Shown: positions 44,086 through 53,826, counted from the first letter of the stretch. The stretch is 64,000 bases of DNA from JBKEDC01 sp047975205 (GCA_047975205.1 JBKEDC010000012.1:186001-250000); one strand, 5' to 3'. Numbers and translations: made by a program. Notes: generated from the sequence alone by a model not told the origin.

Positions 44086-45243
44086 ATGGATAATTCATTT
44101 TTTAATTTCGTGACTGAGCATCTTACACAGTTCTTGCAGTTCACAGCCTTTGCCAATGTCACGGTAGGGCATCTTATCATGATATGTGTTGGTCTATTTT
44201 TTATTTATTTGGCCATTGCCAAAGAATTTGAACCCATGCTACTAATTCCAATTGGATTTGGTATGATTGTGGGTAATATTGCCTTCTCTCCCGGTTATAA
44301 AATTGGGGTTTATGAATCCGGATCAGTACTTAATTACCTCTATTTCGGAGTACAACAGGGCATCTATCCTCCACTTATATTTTTGGGTATAGGGGCAATG
44401 ACTGACTTTTCGGCATTGATATCAAATCCTAAGTTAATACTAATCGGAGCAGCAGCACAATTCGGTATATTCGCCGCCTATTGCATTGCGCTTTCACTAG
44501 GATTTACACCAAACGAAGCCGGTGCTATCGGTATTATTGGTGGTGCTGACGGTCCTACGGCTATCTTCATTTCATCTAAGCTTGCACCCGATTTAATGGG
44601 AGCCATTGCTATATCGGCATACTCTTATATGGCATTAGTGCCAGTTATTCAACCTCCTATTATGCGTTTGCTAACCACGAAAAAAGAACGCGTAATTCGT
44701 ATGCGTCCACCAAGAGCCGTATCCAAGAAAGAAAAGCTCATTTTTGCCTTGTCAGGAATGCTTCTTACTACTTTTATTGTACCATCAGGACTACCTTTAC
44801 TTGGAATGTTGTTTTTTGGAAACCTGCTGAAAGAAAGTGGTGTAACTCGTCGATTAGCTGATACAGCTAAGGGTCCGCTAATTGATACCGTAACTATTTT
44901 GTTAGGGCTTACTGTTGGTGCATCAACCCAAGCTACAACGTTTCTTACATGGAAGTCATTAGGTATATTTTTCTTAGGAGCACTATCTTTTGTTATTGCT
45001 ACAACAATTGGTGTGTTGTTTGTAAAATTCATGAATCTATTTTTAAAAGAAGGTAATAAAGTTAATCCGCTCATTGGAAACTCTGGAGTATCTGCAGTTC
45101 CCGATTCTGCACGTGTCTCTCAATTAGTAGGTTTAGAATATGATCGTTCTAATTATCTGCTTATGCATGCTATGGGTCCAAATGTGGCAGGAGTTATCGG
45201 TTCTGCTGTTGCTGCAGGTATATTATTAAGCTTCTTAATGTAA
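44086..45243 (+). CDS. mmdB: Sodium-translocating methylmalonyl-CoA decarboxylase, beta subunit
   Basis: The membrane pump: decarboxylates carboxybiotin and exports two sodium ions. The 385 residues have about nine to eleven membrane segments and the family's GIIGGADGPTAIF region, which holds the key aspartate for sodium, plus GLTVGASTQATTF and GNSGVSAVPDSARV. Last gene of the cluster, with a strong terminator after it. The exported sodium can power transport or a sodium-linked ATPase. Confidence 0.96.
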   Translation: MDNSFFNFVTEHLTQFLQFTAFANVTVGHLIMICVGLFFIYLAIAKEFEPMLLIPIGFGMIVGNIAFSPGYKIGVYESGSVLNYLYFGVQQGIYPPLIFLGIGAMTDFSALISNPKLILIGAAAQFGIFAAYCIALSLGFTPNEAGAIGIIGGADGPTAIFISSKLAPDLMGAIAISAYSYMALVPVIQPPIMRLLTTKKERVIRMRPPRAVSKKEKLIFALSGMLLTTFIVPSGLPLLGMLFFGNLLKESGVTRRLADTAKGPLIDTVTILLGLTVGASTQATTFLTWKSLGIFFLGALSFVIATTIGVLFVKFMNLFLKEGNKVNPLIGNSGVSAVPDSARVSQLVGLEYDRSNYLLMHAMGPNVAGVIGSAVAAGILLSFLM

Positions 45244-45263
45244 ATAATATCTCCTGACGGATT

Positions 45264-45301
45264 AAGAAAGCGTGAAATCTCAACAGATTTCACGCTTTCT
45301 T
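45264..45301 (+). terminator. Terminator of the decarboxylase operon
   Basis: AAGAAAGCGTGAAATCT (45264-45280) pairs perfectly with AGATTTCACGCTTTCTT (45285-45301) around CAAC, with TATTTTG following. Confidence 0.85.
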
Positions 45302-45380
45302 ATTTTGATTTTAATCTTTACAAAAAAGTATTCTATTAAAAATCTTACTTCTTAAATTTTCACCTCTACCTATCTAAATG

Positions 45381-45388
45381 TATATTTG
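45381..45388 (+). promoter_or_regulatory. TAnnTTTG box of the yitT-family gene
   Basis: TATATTTG ends 34 bp before ATG 45423, just past the operon terminator upstream. No -33 TTG at proper spacing. Confidence 0.4.
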
Positions 45389-45422
45389 TAACTTTCAGAC
45401 TAATTAACAATTATCTAAACTG

Positions 45423-46301
45423 ATGGAAAAACGGAAGAAAAAACTTTTAAAAGAAATTCGAAGCTATTTAATTATAACTATAGCCTTAGCAATTGGAGGT
45501 TTAGGTTGGACAGCTTTTCTTATACCGGCAGGAATTGTGGGCGGAGGTTTAACCGGTATTGCTACAATTCTACTTTTCTCTTTTGGTTGGGATCCGGGAC
45601 TAACAACCTTGATTATAAATACATTATTGATTCTCCTAGCTACGAGAATATTAGGAACATCGTTCGGCATTAAAACGATATATAGCGTTCTTTTATTTTC
45701 GGGTATATTGAGCATATTCAGTAAGATATTTACCGAACCTTTAGTATCAGAAGTGATGATGAACACCATCATCGGAGGTATACTGATTGGCACATCATCG
45801 GGTATTATTTTTATAAATGGAGGAAGCACTGGAGGAATAGATATCATCGCTTTAATCATTAATAAGTATAAAAATATCAGCTTGGGTCGTTTACTCTTAA
45901 GCATAGACGTAATCATCATTTCATCATCTTTTTTCTTAGTAGAGAGCTCTTCAATAGAAACAGTCGTTTATGGATTAATGACCATGGCAATTTTAGCTTA
46001 TACTGTTGATCTCATTATATCGGGGAATAAACAAACCATGCAGTTTTTTATTATTTCGAACAAACCGGAAGAATTAAAACATGCTATTATTTATGATGCA
46101 GAGCGAGGGCTAACAATCTTCAATGCAGAAGGTGGCTATTCAGGCGATGAGCGAAAAGTTCTCATGGTAATTTCTAACAAACGCGAAATGCAAGAAGTGT
46201 TCAACGTAATAAAAGAAGTTGATCCGGAAGCTTTTATTACTGTAGGAACCGTAATGGGAGTTTACGGTCTAGGATTCGATAAGATTCATAGTTCCAGATA
46301 A
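45423..46301 (+). CDS. YitT-family membrane protein with DUF2179 domain
   Basis: A 292-residue protein with five membrane segments (residues about 15-210; FLIPAGIVGGGLTGIA, GSTGGIDIIALIIN) and a C-terminal cytoplasmic DUF2179 domain (AERGLTIFNAEGGYSGDERKVLMVISNKRE). The family is widespread, with suggested transport or signalling roles but no firm function. Stands alone behind its own promoter; a bidirectional terminator separates it from tsaD. Confidence 0.88.
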   Translation: MEKRKKKLLKEIRSYLIITIALAIGGLGWTAFLIPAGIVGGGLTGIATILLFSFGWDPGLTTLIINTLLILLATRILGTSFGIKTIYSVLLFSGILSIFSKIFTEPLVSEVMMNTIIGGILIGTSSGIIFINGGSTGGIDIIALIINKYKNISLGRLLLSIDVIIISSSFFLVESSSIETVVYGLMTMAILAYTVDLIISGNKQTMQFFIISNKPEELKHAIIYDAERGLTIFNAEGGYSGDERKVLMVISNKREMQEVFNVIKEVDPEAFITVGTVMGVYGLGFDKIHSSR

Positions 46302-46387
46302 ACAAAACCTATTTTATCTTTAAAATGGTTCGACCCAAATCTACGAGAATCATTTTCTACTTATCAGTATAAATTCAAAAAATAAGA

Positions 46388-46420
46388 AAGTGAGTATTTT
46401 TAACATTGAAATACTCACTT
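46388..46420. terminator. Bidirectional terminator between yitT-family gene and tsaD
   Basis: AAGTGAGTATTT (46388-46399) pairs with AAATACTCACTT (46409-46420), 9-nt loop. A- and T-rich flanks lie on both sides. Confidence 0.7.
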
Positions 46421-46447
46421 CCTTATTATATTTTTAAAAGACTCCCC

Positions 46448-47482
46448 CTACTCCATTATATTCATTCTAGCAAAAGGCACGGCTTCCTGCCCAATGAACT
46501 CTCTTTTTTTATATTTATAGTGACCAACCATGGCAATCATGGCTGCATTATCCATCGTAAAAGCAAATTTAGGAATAAACATTTTCCACCCCCTTTTTTT
46601 TGCCTCTTTTCGTAAAGCATTCTGTAATCCGGAATTAGCTGACACTCCTCCGGCTACGGATATTTCTCTCACCCCTGTTTCTTTAGCTGCTCGAATAAGC
46701 TTATTCAACAAGATATCAATAATAGTTTTTTGCAATGATGCACACAAATCTTTTTTATTTTCTTCAATGAAATCAGGATTTTCTTTCAATCTATCTCTTA
46801 AAAAGTAAAGAAAACTTGTTTTCAATCCGCTAAAAGAATAGTCTAATCCTTGTATGCGAGGTTTGGCAAACTCAAAAGCATTCGGATTTCCTTCTTTCGC
46901 TAATCTATCGACTACCGGGCCGCCGGGATAAGGTAAGCCCATAACTTTAGCACATTTATCAAATGCCTCACCGGCTGCATCATCAATAGTTTGCCCAATA
47001 ACTTCCATTCTTAAATGTTCGTGCACAAGTACTATTTGAGAATTTCCTCCACTAACCAATAAACAAAGATGCGGAAATCTTGGCGAATCATTTTCTGCAT
47101 CAAATTCGTTGATAAAATGTGCTAAAATATGCCCTTGCAAATGGTTGACTTCTATCATAGGAATATTTAGGCCCTGAGAAAGCCCTTTAGCAAAAGAGGT
47201 GCCTACTAATAATGAGCCTAATAACCCCGGACCTCTGGTAAAAGCAATAGCACTCAATTCCTCGGGCTTAATACCCGCCTGCTTAATAGCTTGGTCAACC
47301 ACAGGAACGATATTTTGTTGGTGAGCTCTCGATGCCAATTCCGGAACAACACCGCCATAAGCCTCATGTATTTTTTGACTTGCTACTATATTGGATAGTA
47401 AAAAACCATTCTTTAGTACAGCTGCCGATGTATCATCACATGATGATTCTATGCCTAATATTATACTATCTTTTTCTTGCAT
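46448..47482 (-). CDS. tsaD: tRNA threonylcarbamoyladenosine transferase subunit TsaD
   Basis: Adds the threonylcarbamoyl group to A37 of ANN-decoding tRNAs, with TsaB and TsaE. ATG 47482 gives 344 residues starting MQEKDSIILGIESSCDDTS; the longer frame from TTG 47518 adds an unlikely extension. ASKHA-fold motifs: IESSCDDTSAA, metal-binding NHLQGHILAH (HxxxH), LVSGGNSQIV, FDKCAKVMGLPYPGGP and AGGVSANSGLQ. Monocistronic. Confidence 0.96.
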   Translation of the reverse strand: MQEKDSIILGIESSCDDTSAAVLKNGFLLSNIVASQKIHEAYGGVVPELASRAHQQNIVPVVDQAIKQAGIKPEELSAIAFTRGPGLLGSLLVGTSFAKGLSQGLNIPMIEVNHLQGHILAHFINEFDAENDSPRFPHLCLLVSGGNSQIVLVHEHLRMEVIGQTIDDAAGEAFDKCAKVMGLPYPGGPVVDRLAKEGNPNAFEFAKPRIQGLDYSFSGLKTSFLYFLRDRLKENPDFIEENKKDLCASLQKTIIDILLNKLIRAAKETGVREISVAGGVSANSGLQNALRKEAKKRGWKMFIPKFAFTMDNAAMIAMVGHYKYKKREFIGQEAVPFARMNIME

Positions 47483-47582
47483 GATTTCGTTATTTGCAAT
47501 ATTCTCTAATTGTAACAATGCTTTTTGGTAATTTACAGCGAACAGAATTCAGCGAGTATTTACCCTTATCTGAGCAATCCTT

Positions 47583-48185
47583 CTAAACTCCACACAAACG
47601 TTTATAGATTTCACAACCTACCCAAGCATCAGTGGCAGCATAGCGTTGTTGAGCTTCTGTAAGGATTGGAGCTTCCCAATTACTTAATCGTTGTGATTTA
47701 GAAATCTTAAACCCTAAAATTATGGCTGAAAGCTTGAGTAAGCTCATATCCTCAATACCAAATTTCTTTACATAAGATTGAAGCTCAACAAAACCCTTGG
47801 GAATAAATCCATTCAATTTATTCAAAGCTTTAATATCATCACGAATAGCCACTCCTGCTTTTATAATGTCGGAGGACGACAATATCATCTTTAGCTCATT
47901 GGAAAGCCCTATTTTCTTCAACTGAAAAAGAAATACTTTGTTACCATCAGAAAGTTGCAACAAAGCTACCGAGTTGCTTTCTCCTTTTTTAAAAGATGGT
48001 TTTGTTTCGGTGTCAAAACCTAAAATACGGCACTCTTTCAAGTATTCAATGGCCTCTCGTTCTTTCTTTTTGGTATCAACTACTGTAATTGTCCCTCCAA
48101 AAGTTTGCACATCAATGTTTGCCAATTCTTCTTTTGATATGCTTTCTCGATATAATGGTGACTTTCTTTTTGCTAAACCATTCAT
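47583..48185 (-). CDS. DEDDy 3'-5' exonuclease domain protein (RNase D-like)
   Basis: A 200-residue single-domain exonuclease. Exo I is ILGFDTETKPSF, Exo II lies in the AGVAIRDDIKAL segment, and Exo III is RYAATDAWVGCEIY with the DEDDy tyrosine replaced in spacing by YAATD. Unlike E. coli RNase D it has no HRDC domains. Starts 2 bp after the DUF5063 gene, a pairing seen in many Bacteroidota genomes. Substrate probably structured RNA, by family. Confidence 0.87.
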   Translation of the reverse strand: MNGLAKRKSPLYRESISKEELANIDVQTFGGTITVVDTKKKEREAIEYLKECRILGFDTETKPSFKKGESNSVALLQLSDGNKVFLFQLKKIGLSNELKMILSSSDIIKAGVAIRDDIKALNKLNGFIPKGFVELQSYVKKFGIEDMSLLKLSAIILGFKISKSQRLSNWEAPILTEAQQRYAATDAWVGCEIYKRLCGV

Positions 48186-48187
48186 AC

Positions 48188-48805
48188 CTACTCCCCGCTT
48201 ACATCATATTTTCCTGCTAACCAATTCGGTATTGACTTTCCATTTTCTTCTTCCGATTGGATACGTACTTCTTGTTCAAAATCTATATCAGTATATATGA
48301 GTTCATGAATCGGACGCTGAACATTCACCAACTTCTGCCCCCAATAATGCCTAAAGTGCTCTGCACACTCTCCAAGAGCTTCCTGCATTACATGGTCATC
48401 AGCTGTTCGATAATTCATAATGAAATTTTTTAAATCTTGATAGATGTCAAGCAACGATTCCGATATACTTTCAGCTAATGCTTCTTCTGAATACTGCATA
48501 TCTTCAGTAAATACTTCCTTGTAATCATCGTGTTCACCTAAAAGGTTTCTTATCCTCCCTTGCAAATAAGCATAATCAACCTCTGTAACAAAACTTTCTG
48601 TAAAAGTATATTCTTCGCTTTCCGATACTTCGGGTAACATGCTTGTTTTGAGATACAATAATGGTAATATCTTCTGAGCTATTAAGAGCATTTTTTTTGC
48701 TCTTAATGTACCTGATTCTTCAATAAAAGTACAGTATTCATTTGAAACAGTTACAAACTCTACAACTTGTTTGGAATATATGATTGAGTTTAATTCTTCT
48801 GACAT
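48188..48805 (-). CDS. DUF5063 protein, unknown function
   Basis: A 205-residue acidic, mainly helical protein (YSKQVVEFVTVSNEYCTFIE at the start, FRHYWGQKLVNVQRPIHELI near the end). No signal peptide or membrane segment. It matches the DUF5063 family. It is joined to the RNase D-like gene by a 2-bp gap, which suggests a linked role, perhaps in RNA processing, but nothing in the sequence shows one. Confidence 0.75.
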   Translation of the reverse strand: MSEELNSIIYSKQVVEFVTVSNEYCTFIEESGTLRAKKMLLIAQKILPLLYLKTSMLPEVSESEEYTFTESFVTEVDYAYLQGRIRNLLGEHDDYKEVFTEDMQYSEEALAESISESLLDIYQDLKNFIMNYRTADDHVMQEALGECAEHFRHYWGQKLVNVQRPIHELIYTDIDFEQEVRIQSEEENGKSIPNWLAGKYDVSGE

Positions 48806-48956
48806 ATTTTCTTTTTGATTACCTGCAAAGATAAAATAAACGAGCTAAATTACTTGCTTGTTGCAGATTGAAAATAAGTAATAATAACATGTGCATGAAA
48901 TAAACAAAAAAAGACGATGACTTCTTATTTATTATTAAATCATGCCGTACAATAAA

Positions 48957-49005
48957 AAACCCTCGCAACAAGTGTGAATGTATTTCACAAAAGTTGCGAG
49001 GGTTT
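48957..49005 (-). terminator. Terminator of nifJ
   Basis: AAACCCTCGCAAC (48957-48969) pairs with GTTGCGAGGGTTT (48993-49005), with an inner TGTGAA/TTCACA stem. On the minus strand the outer arm ends in a T-run. Confidence 0.8.
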
Positions 49006-49027
49006 ATGTTATAGCTTTATGCTGTTC

Positions 49028-52000
49028 CTATTCTTGAGAATAGTCCATCGCTGCCATACGTTTATAACTGTTATAACGCCATTTGGCATTTTCTTCAGAA
49101 GCCGCAAATAATTCTTTAGCTTCTTCAGGGAATGCTTTCACTAATGAAGTATAACGCACCTCTCCTGCTAAGAAGTCTTGGAATTTATCCCATTGAGGCT
49201 CTTTTGAATCTAATACAAATGGATTTTTACCTTGCTCTTCTAATTCCGGATTGTATCGGAACAATGACCAATATCCGGCTTCTACAGCTTGTTTAGCTTC
49301 GGCTTGAGATTTACCCATACCTGCTCTCAATCCATGGTTGATACATGGTGAGTAAGCTATAATCAACGATGGTCCCGGATATGTTTCAGCTTCTCTCAAA
49401 GCTTTCAATACTTGCGATTGATTAGCTCCCATTGAAATCTGAGCCACATAAACATAACCATAAGACATAGCCATTACGCCCAAATCTTTCTTACGGATTT
49501 TTTTACCTGAAGCAGCAAATTTAGCCACAGCACCAACCGGAGTTGATTTCGAAGCTTGACCACCGGTGTTTGAATAAACTTCCGTATCCATTACCAAGAT
49601 ATTTACATCTTCACCCGATGCTAGCACATGGTCAACACCACCATAACCGATATCATATGCCCATCCGTCACCACCGAATATCCAAACTGATTTTTTAGCT
49701 AGATATTGTTTCAATGAAAGTATGTCTTTAGCATATGAAGCAGAGCTTCCTTCCAAAGCTTTCACTACATTGGCTGATGCTACAGTAGTTTTATCACCAT
49801 CTTGTTTAGTTGCAATCCACTCGTTGAAAGCTTCTTCAACAGAGGCATCAACACCTGAGACTATTGCGTCTTTCATGATTTGCTCAATACGGTCGCGCTG
49901 AGCCGAAACACCCTCTGCCATACCGAAACCGAACTCTGCATTATCCTCAAACAACGAGTTAGCCCAAGCCGGACCACATCCGCTAGCTTTACTTTTGGTG
50001 TAGGTTGATGCAGGAGCCGATCCGCCATAGATTGAAGAACAACCGGTAGCATTAGCAATCATCATGCGTTCGCCATAAAGTTGCGTAATCAGTTTCACAT
50101 ACGGTGTTTCTCCACAACCGGCACAAGCTCCCGAGAATTCAAATAATGGTTGTGCAAATTGGGTATTTTTAACCGTTTTGAATTTATCTACAACCTCTTT
50201 ATAAGTTACATTTTTATCCATATAGTCCCAACGGGCAACTTCAGCTTGTTGGCTATCTGTAGATGTCATTTGAAGTGCTTTTGTTTTTGATGGACAAACA
50301 TCGACACAGTTTCCACAGCCTGTACAGTCTAAAGTGGAAACTTGAATGCGAAATTGAAGTCCTTCAAATTGTTTCTTAGGAGCTGCATCAATAGTAACAG
50401 TACCTTCAGGTGCTACCGCAACTTCGCTTTCATTTAACAAGAATGGGCGGATAGCAGCGTGAGGACAAACATAAGCACATTGGTTACACTGAATACAATT
50501 TTCAGATTGCCATTCCGGAACGTGAACTGCAATACCTCGTTTTTCATATTGAGAAGTACCATGCTCAAAAGTACCATCTTCATAACCAACGAATTTAGAT
50601 ACCGGAAGACTATTTCCCTTTTGTGCATTGATAACATCAACAAACTGACTGATATATTCAGGACGGTCAATAGCTACAGTTGTTTCTTCTGCTTCAATGC
50701 TTTTCCATTCGGCAGGAATATCAACTTCAACCACATTTTTACCACCTGCGTCAACAGCAGCATAGTTCATGTTTACTACTTTCTCTCCTTTTTTACCATA
50801 TGATTTTACGATGGCTTTTTTCATTTCTTCTACAGCTTGCTCGTAAGGAATTACGCCTGTAATTTTGAAGAAAGCAGCTTGCATAATAGTATTTGTACGT
50901 GTTCCTAGCCCTAGTTCTTCACCTAATTTAGTACCATTGATGATATAAAATTTGATTTCGTTTTCAGCTAAATAACGCTTCATATTATTAGGAAGACGTT
51001 TTTTTGTTTCTTCTGCACTCCAAATAGAGTTAAGCAAGAAAGAACCTCCTTTTTTCAATCCTTTCAATACATCATAAAGATTGATGTATGCAGGAACATG
51101 ACAAGCAACAAAGTTAGGTGTAGTCACTAAATAAGTAGAACGAATCGGGCTATCTCCGAAACGTAAGTGAGAACAAGTGAAACCACCTGATTTCTTAGAA
51201 TCGTATTCGAAATATCCTTGACAAGTTTTATCGGTTGCTCCACCAATGATTTTAATAGAGTTTTTGTTGGCGCCTACAGTACCATCAGAACCTAAACCAT
51301 AAAACTTAGCCTCGTAAATATCTTCAGGAGAAATTTTAATTTCTTCTTTAAGTGGAAGAGATTTAAACGTAACATCATCTACAATACCTAAAGTAAAACC
51401 TCCTTTAGGTTCATTCATTGCCAAGTTTTCATAAACCGCTAAGATTTGAGATGGTGTAGTATCTTTAGAACCTAGTCCGTAACGACCTCCAATGATAAGT
51501 GGTGCATTGGATTTTCCATTAAACAACTCACAAACATCTAAATAAAGAGGTTCGCCATTTGCTCCTGGCTCTTTAGTTCGATCTAATACACAAATACGTT
51601 TAACCGACTTTGGCAGTGCATTTATGAAATATTTAGCACTAAACGGGCGATATAAGTGGACTGACATCAATCCTATTTTTTGACCTTGAGTAGCCAAATA
51701 ATCAATAGTTTCTTTGATTGTTTCAGTTACAGATCCCATTGCGACTACGATGTTTTCAGCATCAGCAGCACCATAATAATCAAATGGGTGATACTCGCGA
51801 CCTGTAATCTTAGTAATTTCTTTCATGTATCCTTCTACAATATCAGGAACAGCATCATAGAATGGATTCGAAGCTTCTTTTGCTTGGAAGAAGATGTCCG
51901 GATTTTGTGCAGTACCACGAGTCACAGGATGCTCCGGATTCAGAGCCCTGTCGCGAAAATCTTGCAATGCTTCCATATCCACCAATGGACGAATAGCTTC

Positions 52001-52570
52001 CATATCAATAGATTCAATCTTTTGAATTTCATGAGATGTACGGAATCCGTCGAAGAATGATAAAAATGGAACTCTAGATTTCAGCGTTGCTAAATGAGAA
52101 ACGCCTGCTAAGTCCATTTCTTCTTGCACTGAACCTGCTGCTAACATAGCAAATCCGGTTTGACGAGTTGCATAAACATCAGAGTGATCGCCGAAAATTG
52201 ATAGTGCGTGACCGGCAAGCGCACGTGCACTCACATGAAATACTGTTGGCAACAGCTCTCCTGCGATTTTGTACATATTAGGAATCATCAACAATAAACC
52301 TTGAGAGGCTGTATAAGTTGATGTCATAGCTCCCGATTGCAAAGCACCGTGAACGGCACCTGCAGCACCTGCTTCAGATTGCATCTCAGCCAAACGAACC
52401 GGACGTCCGAAGAGGTTTTTTTGTCCTTTAGCTGCCCATTCATCCACATATTCAGCCATAGTTGAAGATGGTGTGATTGGATAAATACAAGCAACCTCAC
52501 TGAACATGTAACTCATATACGCAGCAGCGTAGTTACCATCACATGTAATGAACTTTTTTTCTTTTGCCAT
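49028..52570 (-). CDS. nifJ: Pyruvate:ferredoxin (flavodoxin) oxidoreductase
   Basis: TPP and iron-sulfur enzyme oxidising pyruvate to acetyl-CoA, CO2 and reduced ferredoxin or flavodoxin. A single 1180-residue chain with all fused domains: N-terminal pyrimidine domain (IYPITPSSTMAEYVDEW), gamma domain near 420-620 (GLGSDGTVGANKNSIK), two 4Fe-4S motifs (CIQCNQCAYVCP and CTGCGNCVDVCP) and the C-terminal TPP domain (FSGACAGCGETPY, GGDGWAYDIG, DTEVYSNTGGQ). All expected cluster cysteines are present. It follows an ATPase gene by 49 bp on the same strand; the flavodoxin 1.5 kb upstream is a likely electron acceptor. Confidence 0.97.
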   Translation of the reverse strand: MAKEKKFITCDGNYAAAYMSYMFSEVACIYPITPSSTMAEYVDEWAAKGQKNLFGRPVRLAEMQSEAGAAGAVHGALQSGAMTSTYTASQGLLLMIPNMYKIAGELLPTVFHVSARALAGHALSIFGDHSDVYATRQTGFAMLAAGSVQEEMDLAGVSHLATLKSRVPFLSFFDGFRTSHEIQKIESIDMEAIRPLVDMEALQDFRDRALNPEHPVTRGTAQNPDIFFQAKEASNPFYDAVPDIVEGYMKEITKITGREYHPFDYYGAADAENIVVAMGSVTETIKETIDYLATQGQKIGLMSVHLYRPFSAKYFINALPKSVKRICVLDRTKEPGANGEPLYLDVCELFNGKSNAPLIIGGRYGLGSKDTTPSQILAVYENLAMNEPKGGFTLGIVDDVTFKSLPLKEEIKISPEDIYEAKFYGLGSDGTVGANKNSIKIIGGATDKTCQGYFEYDSKKSGGFTCSHLRFGDSPIRSTYLVTTPNFVACHVPAYINLYDVLKGLKKGGSFLLNSIWSAEETKKRLPNNMKRYLAENEIKFYIINGTKLGEELGLGTRTNTIMQAAFFKITGVIPYEQAVEEMKKAIVKSYGKKGEKVVNMNYAAVDAGGKNVVEVDIPAEWKSIEAEETTVAIDRPEYISQFVDVINAQKGNSLPVSKFVGYEDGTFEHGTSQYEKRGIAVHVPEWQSENCIQCNQCAYVCPHAAIRPFLLNESEVAVAPEGTVTIDAAPKKQFEGLQFRIQVSTLDCTGCGNCVDVCPSKTKALQMTSTDSQQAEVARWDYMDKNVTYKEVVDKFKTVKNTQFAQPLFEFSGACAGCGETPYVKLITQLYGERMMIANATGCSSIYGGSAPASTYTKSKASGCGPAWANSLFEDNAEFGFGMAEGVSAQRDRIEQIMKDAIVSGVDASVEEAFNEWIATKQDGDKTTVASANVVKALEGSSASYAKDILSLKQYLAKKSVWIFGGDGWAYDIGYGGVDHVLASGEDVNILVMDTEVYSNTGGQASKSTPVGAVAKFAASGKKIRKKDLGVMAMSYGYVYVAQISMGANQSQVLKALREAETYPGPSLIIAYSPCINHGLRAGMGKSQAEAKQAVEAGYWSLFRYNPELEEQGKNPFVLDSKEPQWDKFQDFLAGEVRYTSLVKAFPEEAKELFAASEENAKWRYNSYKRMAAMDYSQE

Positions 52571-52619
52571 TTTATCAGATTTAATTTAACCTATTTATTA
52601 TATTCTATTTTATTATCTT

Positions 52620-53798
52620 CTAATATAAGAATCCAAATAACCACAATGGAATCTTATTTTCTCTGCCTACCTCTATTCTACCTACGGCAGCATAGGCATC
52701 CATGCTTGTTGCCTCATGATACTTACCTCCTACCGTGAAATCATAAGTGCCGTTTATTAAAAAATCACCCGTTGATGAAGAATTAATTACATCAGTAGAA
52801 GACACTTGATTACAGAAAAATGTTTTACGAATAGTATCGATTCCGAAATTTTCAGGAGAAACAGCATAAAGAATATTTGTATTGTGTGCATACACACATT
52901 CCGGTTTCTTTTGCGAATCCTCATCCCCATCAGCATATATTAAATTAATTAATCGAGCATTTTTTAAATATCTTAAATAATTAATAACAGTGGCACGAGA
53001 GGTTTCAATTTCCGAACTCAGCTTGCTAATATTGGGTGTAAACGGAGTTTGATTACAAATTAGTCGAAGCAGCTTACGAAGCTTAGGTAAGTATTTAAGT
53101 TCTATTTGATTTAATGAAGTAATGTCAATCTCTAAGGCAAGATTAATATGTTTAAGCAATCGATTGCAATCATTAAGCTGCAAATCGGTTGAATAAGGAT
53201 AATATCCATTAACCATATACTGATCAAAATAAGCCAATGGCATAACTTGATCAGTTATTTCTTTAGCTATTTTCTCATGATTTTTCACAATATCATCGAA
53301 AGTATAACTCTTAAACTGAGAATTCGTTTTGTAATTCAAAAATTCTCTAAATGATAGCCCTTTTAAATGATATATGGCTACAATTTCTTTCAAACGAGCA
53401 TCGGCTTCCCATACTCGAAGAACCGGTGAAGCAGAAAAAACAATTCGCAACTCCGGAAAATCATGATAGCAACGGATCAACTCCTCTATCCAATATGGGT
53501 ATTTATGAATCTGATCAAGTACGAGTATCTTTCCTCCTCTTTTGTAAAAATCATCTGCAAAATTATAAATCTTCCGTTTTGTAAAGTAAAAACTATTTAA
53601 ATCAACATACAGACAAGAATTGTCATGTTTAAACTTTTCACAAACCAATTCAACAAGAAAATCAGACTTTCCCACTCCACGAAATCCTTTTATACAGATT
53701 AGCCGTTTCGACCAGTCAATTGTTTCCATCAAACATCTTTGAAGCTTAGTTTGATGGCCTTCAACTAATAAATCGTGTATTTCTCTGAGGTTTTCCAT
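52620..53798 (-). CDS. AAA-type ATP-binding protein with DUF4143-like C-terminal domain
   Basis: ATG 53798 gives 392 residues (MENLREIHDLLVEG); the longer frame to 53921 uses a non-ATG start and a segment that overlaps the promoter box. Walker A is KGFRGVGKSD near 35-44 and Walker B is KILVLDQIH near 91. Then a winged-helix-like stretch (SKLSSEIETSRATVINYLRYLKNARLI) and a C-terminal DUF4143-type region (GDFLINGTYDFTVGGKYHEAT). The family is diverse and uncharacterised. Its place directly upstream of nifJ is the only context clue. Confidence 0.85.
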   Translation of the reverse strand: MENLREIHDLLVEGHQTKLQRCLMETIDWSKRLICIKGFRGVGKSDFLVELVCEKFKHDNSCLYVDLNSFYFTKRKIYNFADDFYKRGGKILVLDQIHKYPYWIEELIRCYHDFPELRIVFSASPVLRVWEADARLKEIVAIYHLKGLSFREFLNYKTNSQFKSYTFDDIVKNHEKIAKEITDQVMPLAYFDQYMVNGYYPYSTDLQLNDCNRLLKHINLALEIDITSLNQIELKYLPKLRKLLRLICNQTPFTPNISKLSSEIETSRATVINYLRYLKNARLINLIYADGDEDSQKKPECVYAHNTNILYAVSPENFGIDTIRKTFFCNQVSSTDVINSSSTGDFLINGTYDFTVGGKYHEATSMDAYAAVGRIEVGRENKIPLWLFGFLY

Positions 53799-53818
53799 TT
53801 TATTTTTACAATTGCCAG

Positions 53819-53826
53819 CAAATGTA
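53819..53826 (-). promoter_or_regulatory. TAnnTTTG box of the ATPase-nifJ genes
   Basis: Minus-strand TACATTTG ends 20 bp before ATG 53798. It supports that start and a short leader. Confidence 0.4.

Noticed and set aside
45464..45919. 151-residue minus-strand frame inside the yitT-family gene
   Set aside because: Antisense shadow, Ile/Pro-rich without any recognisable motif.
50459..50803. 114-residue plus-strand frame inside nifJ
   Set aside because: Antisense of the two-cluster ferredoxin region; Phe/Asn-rich shadow without motifs.
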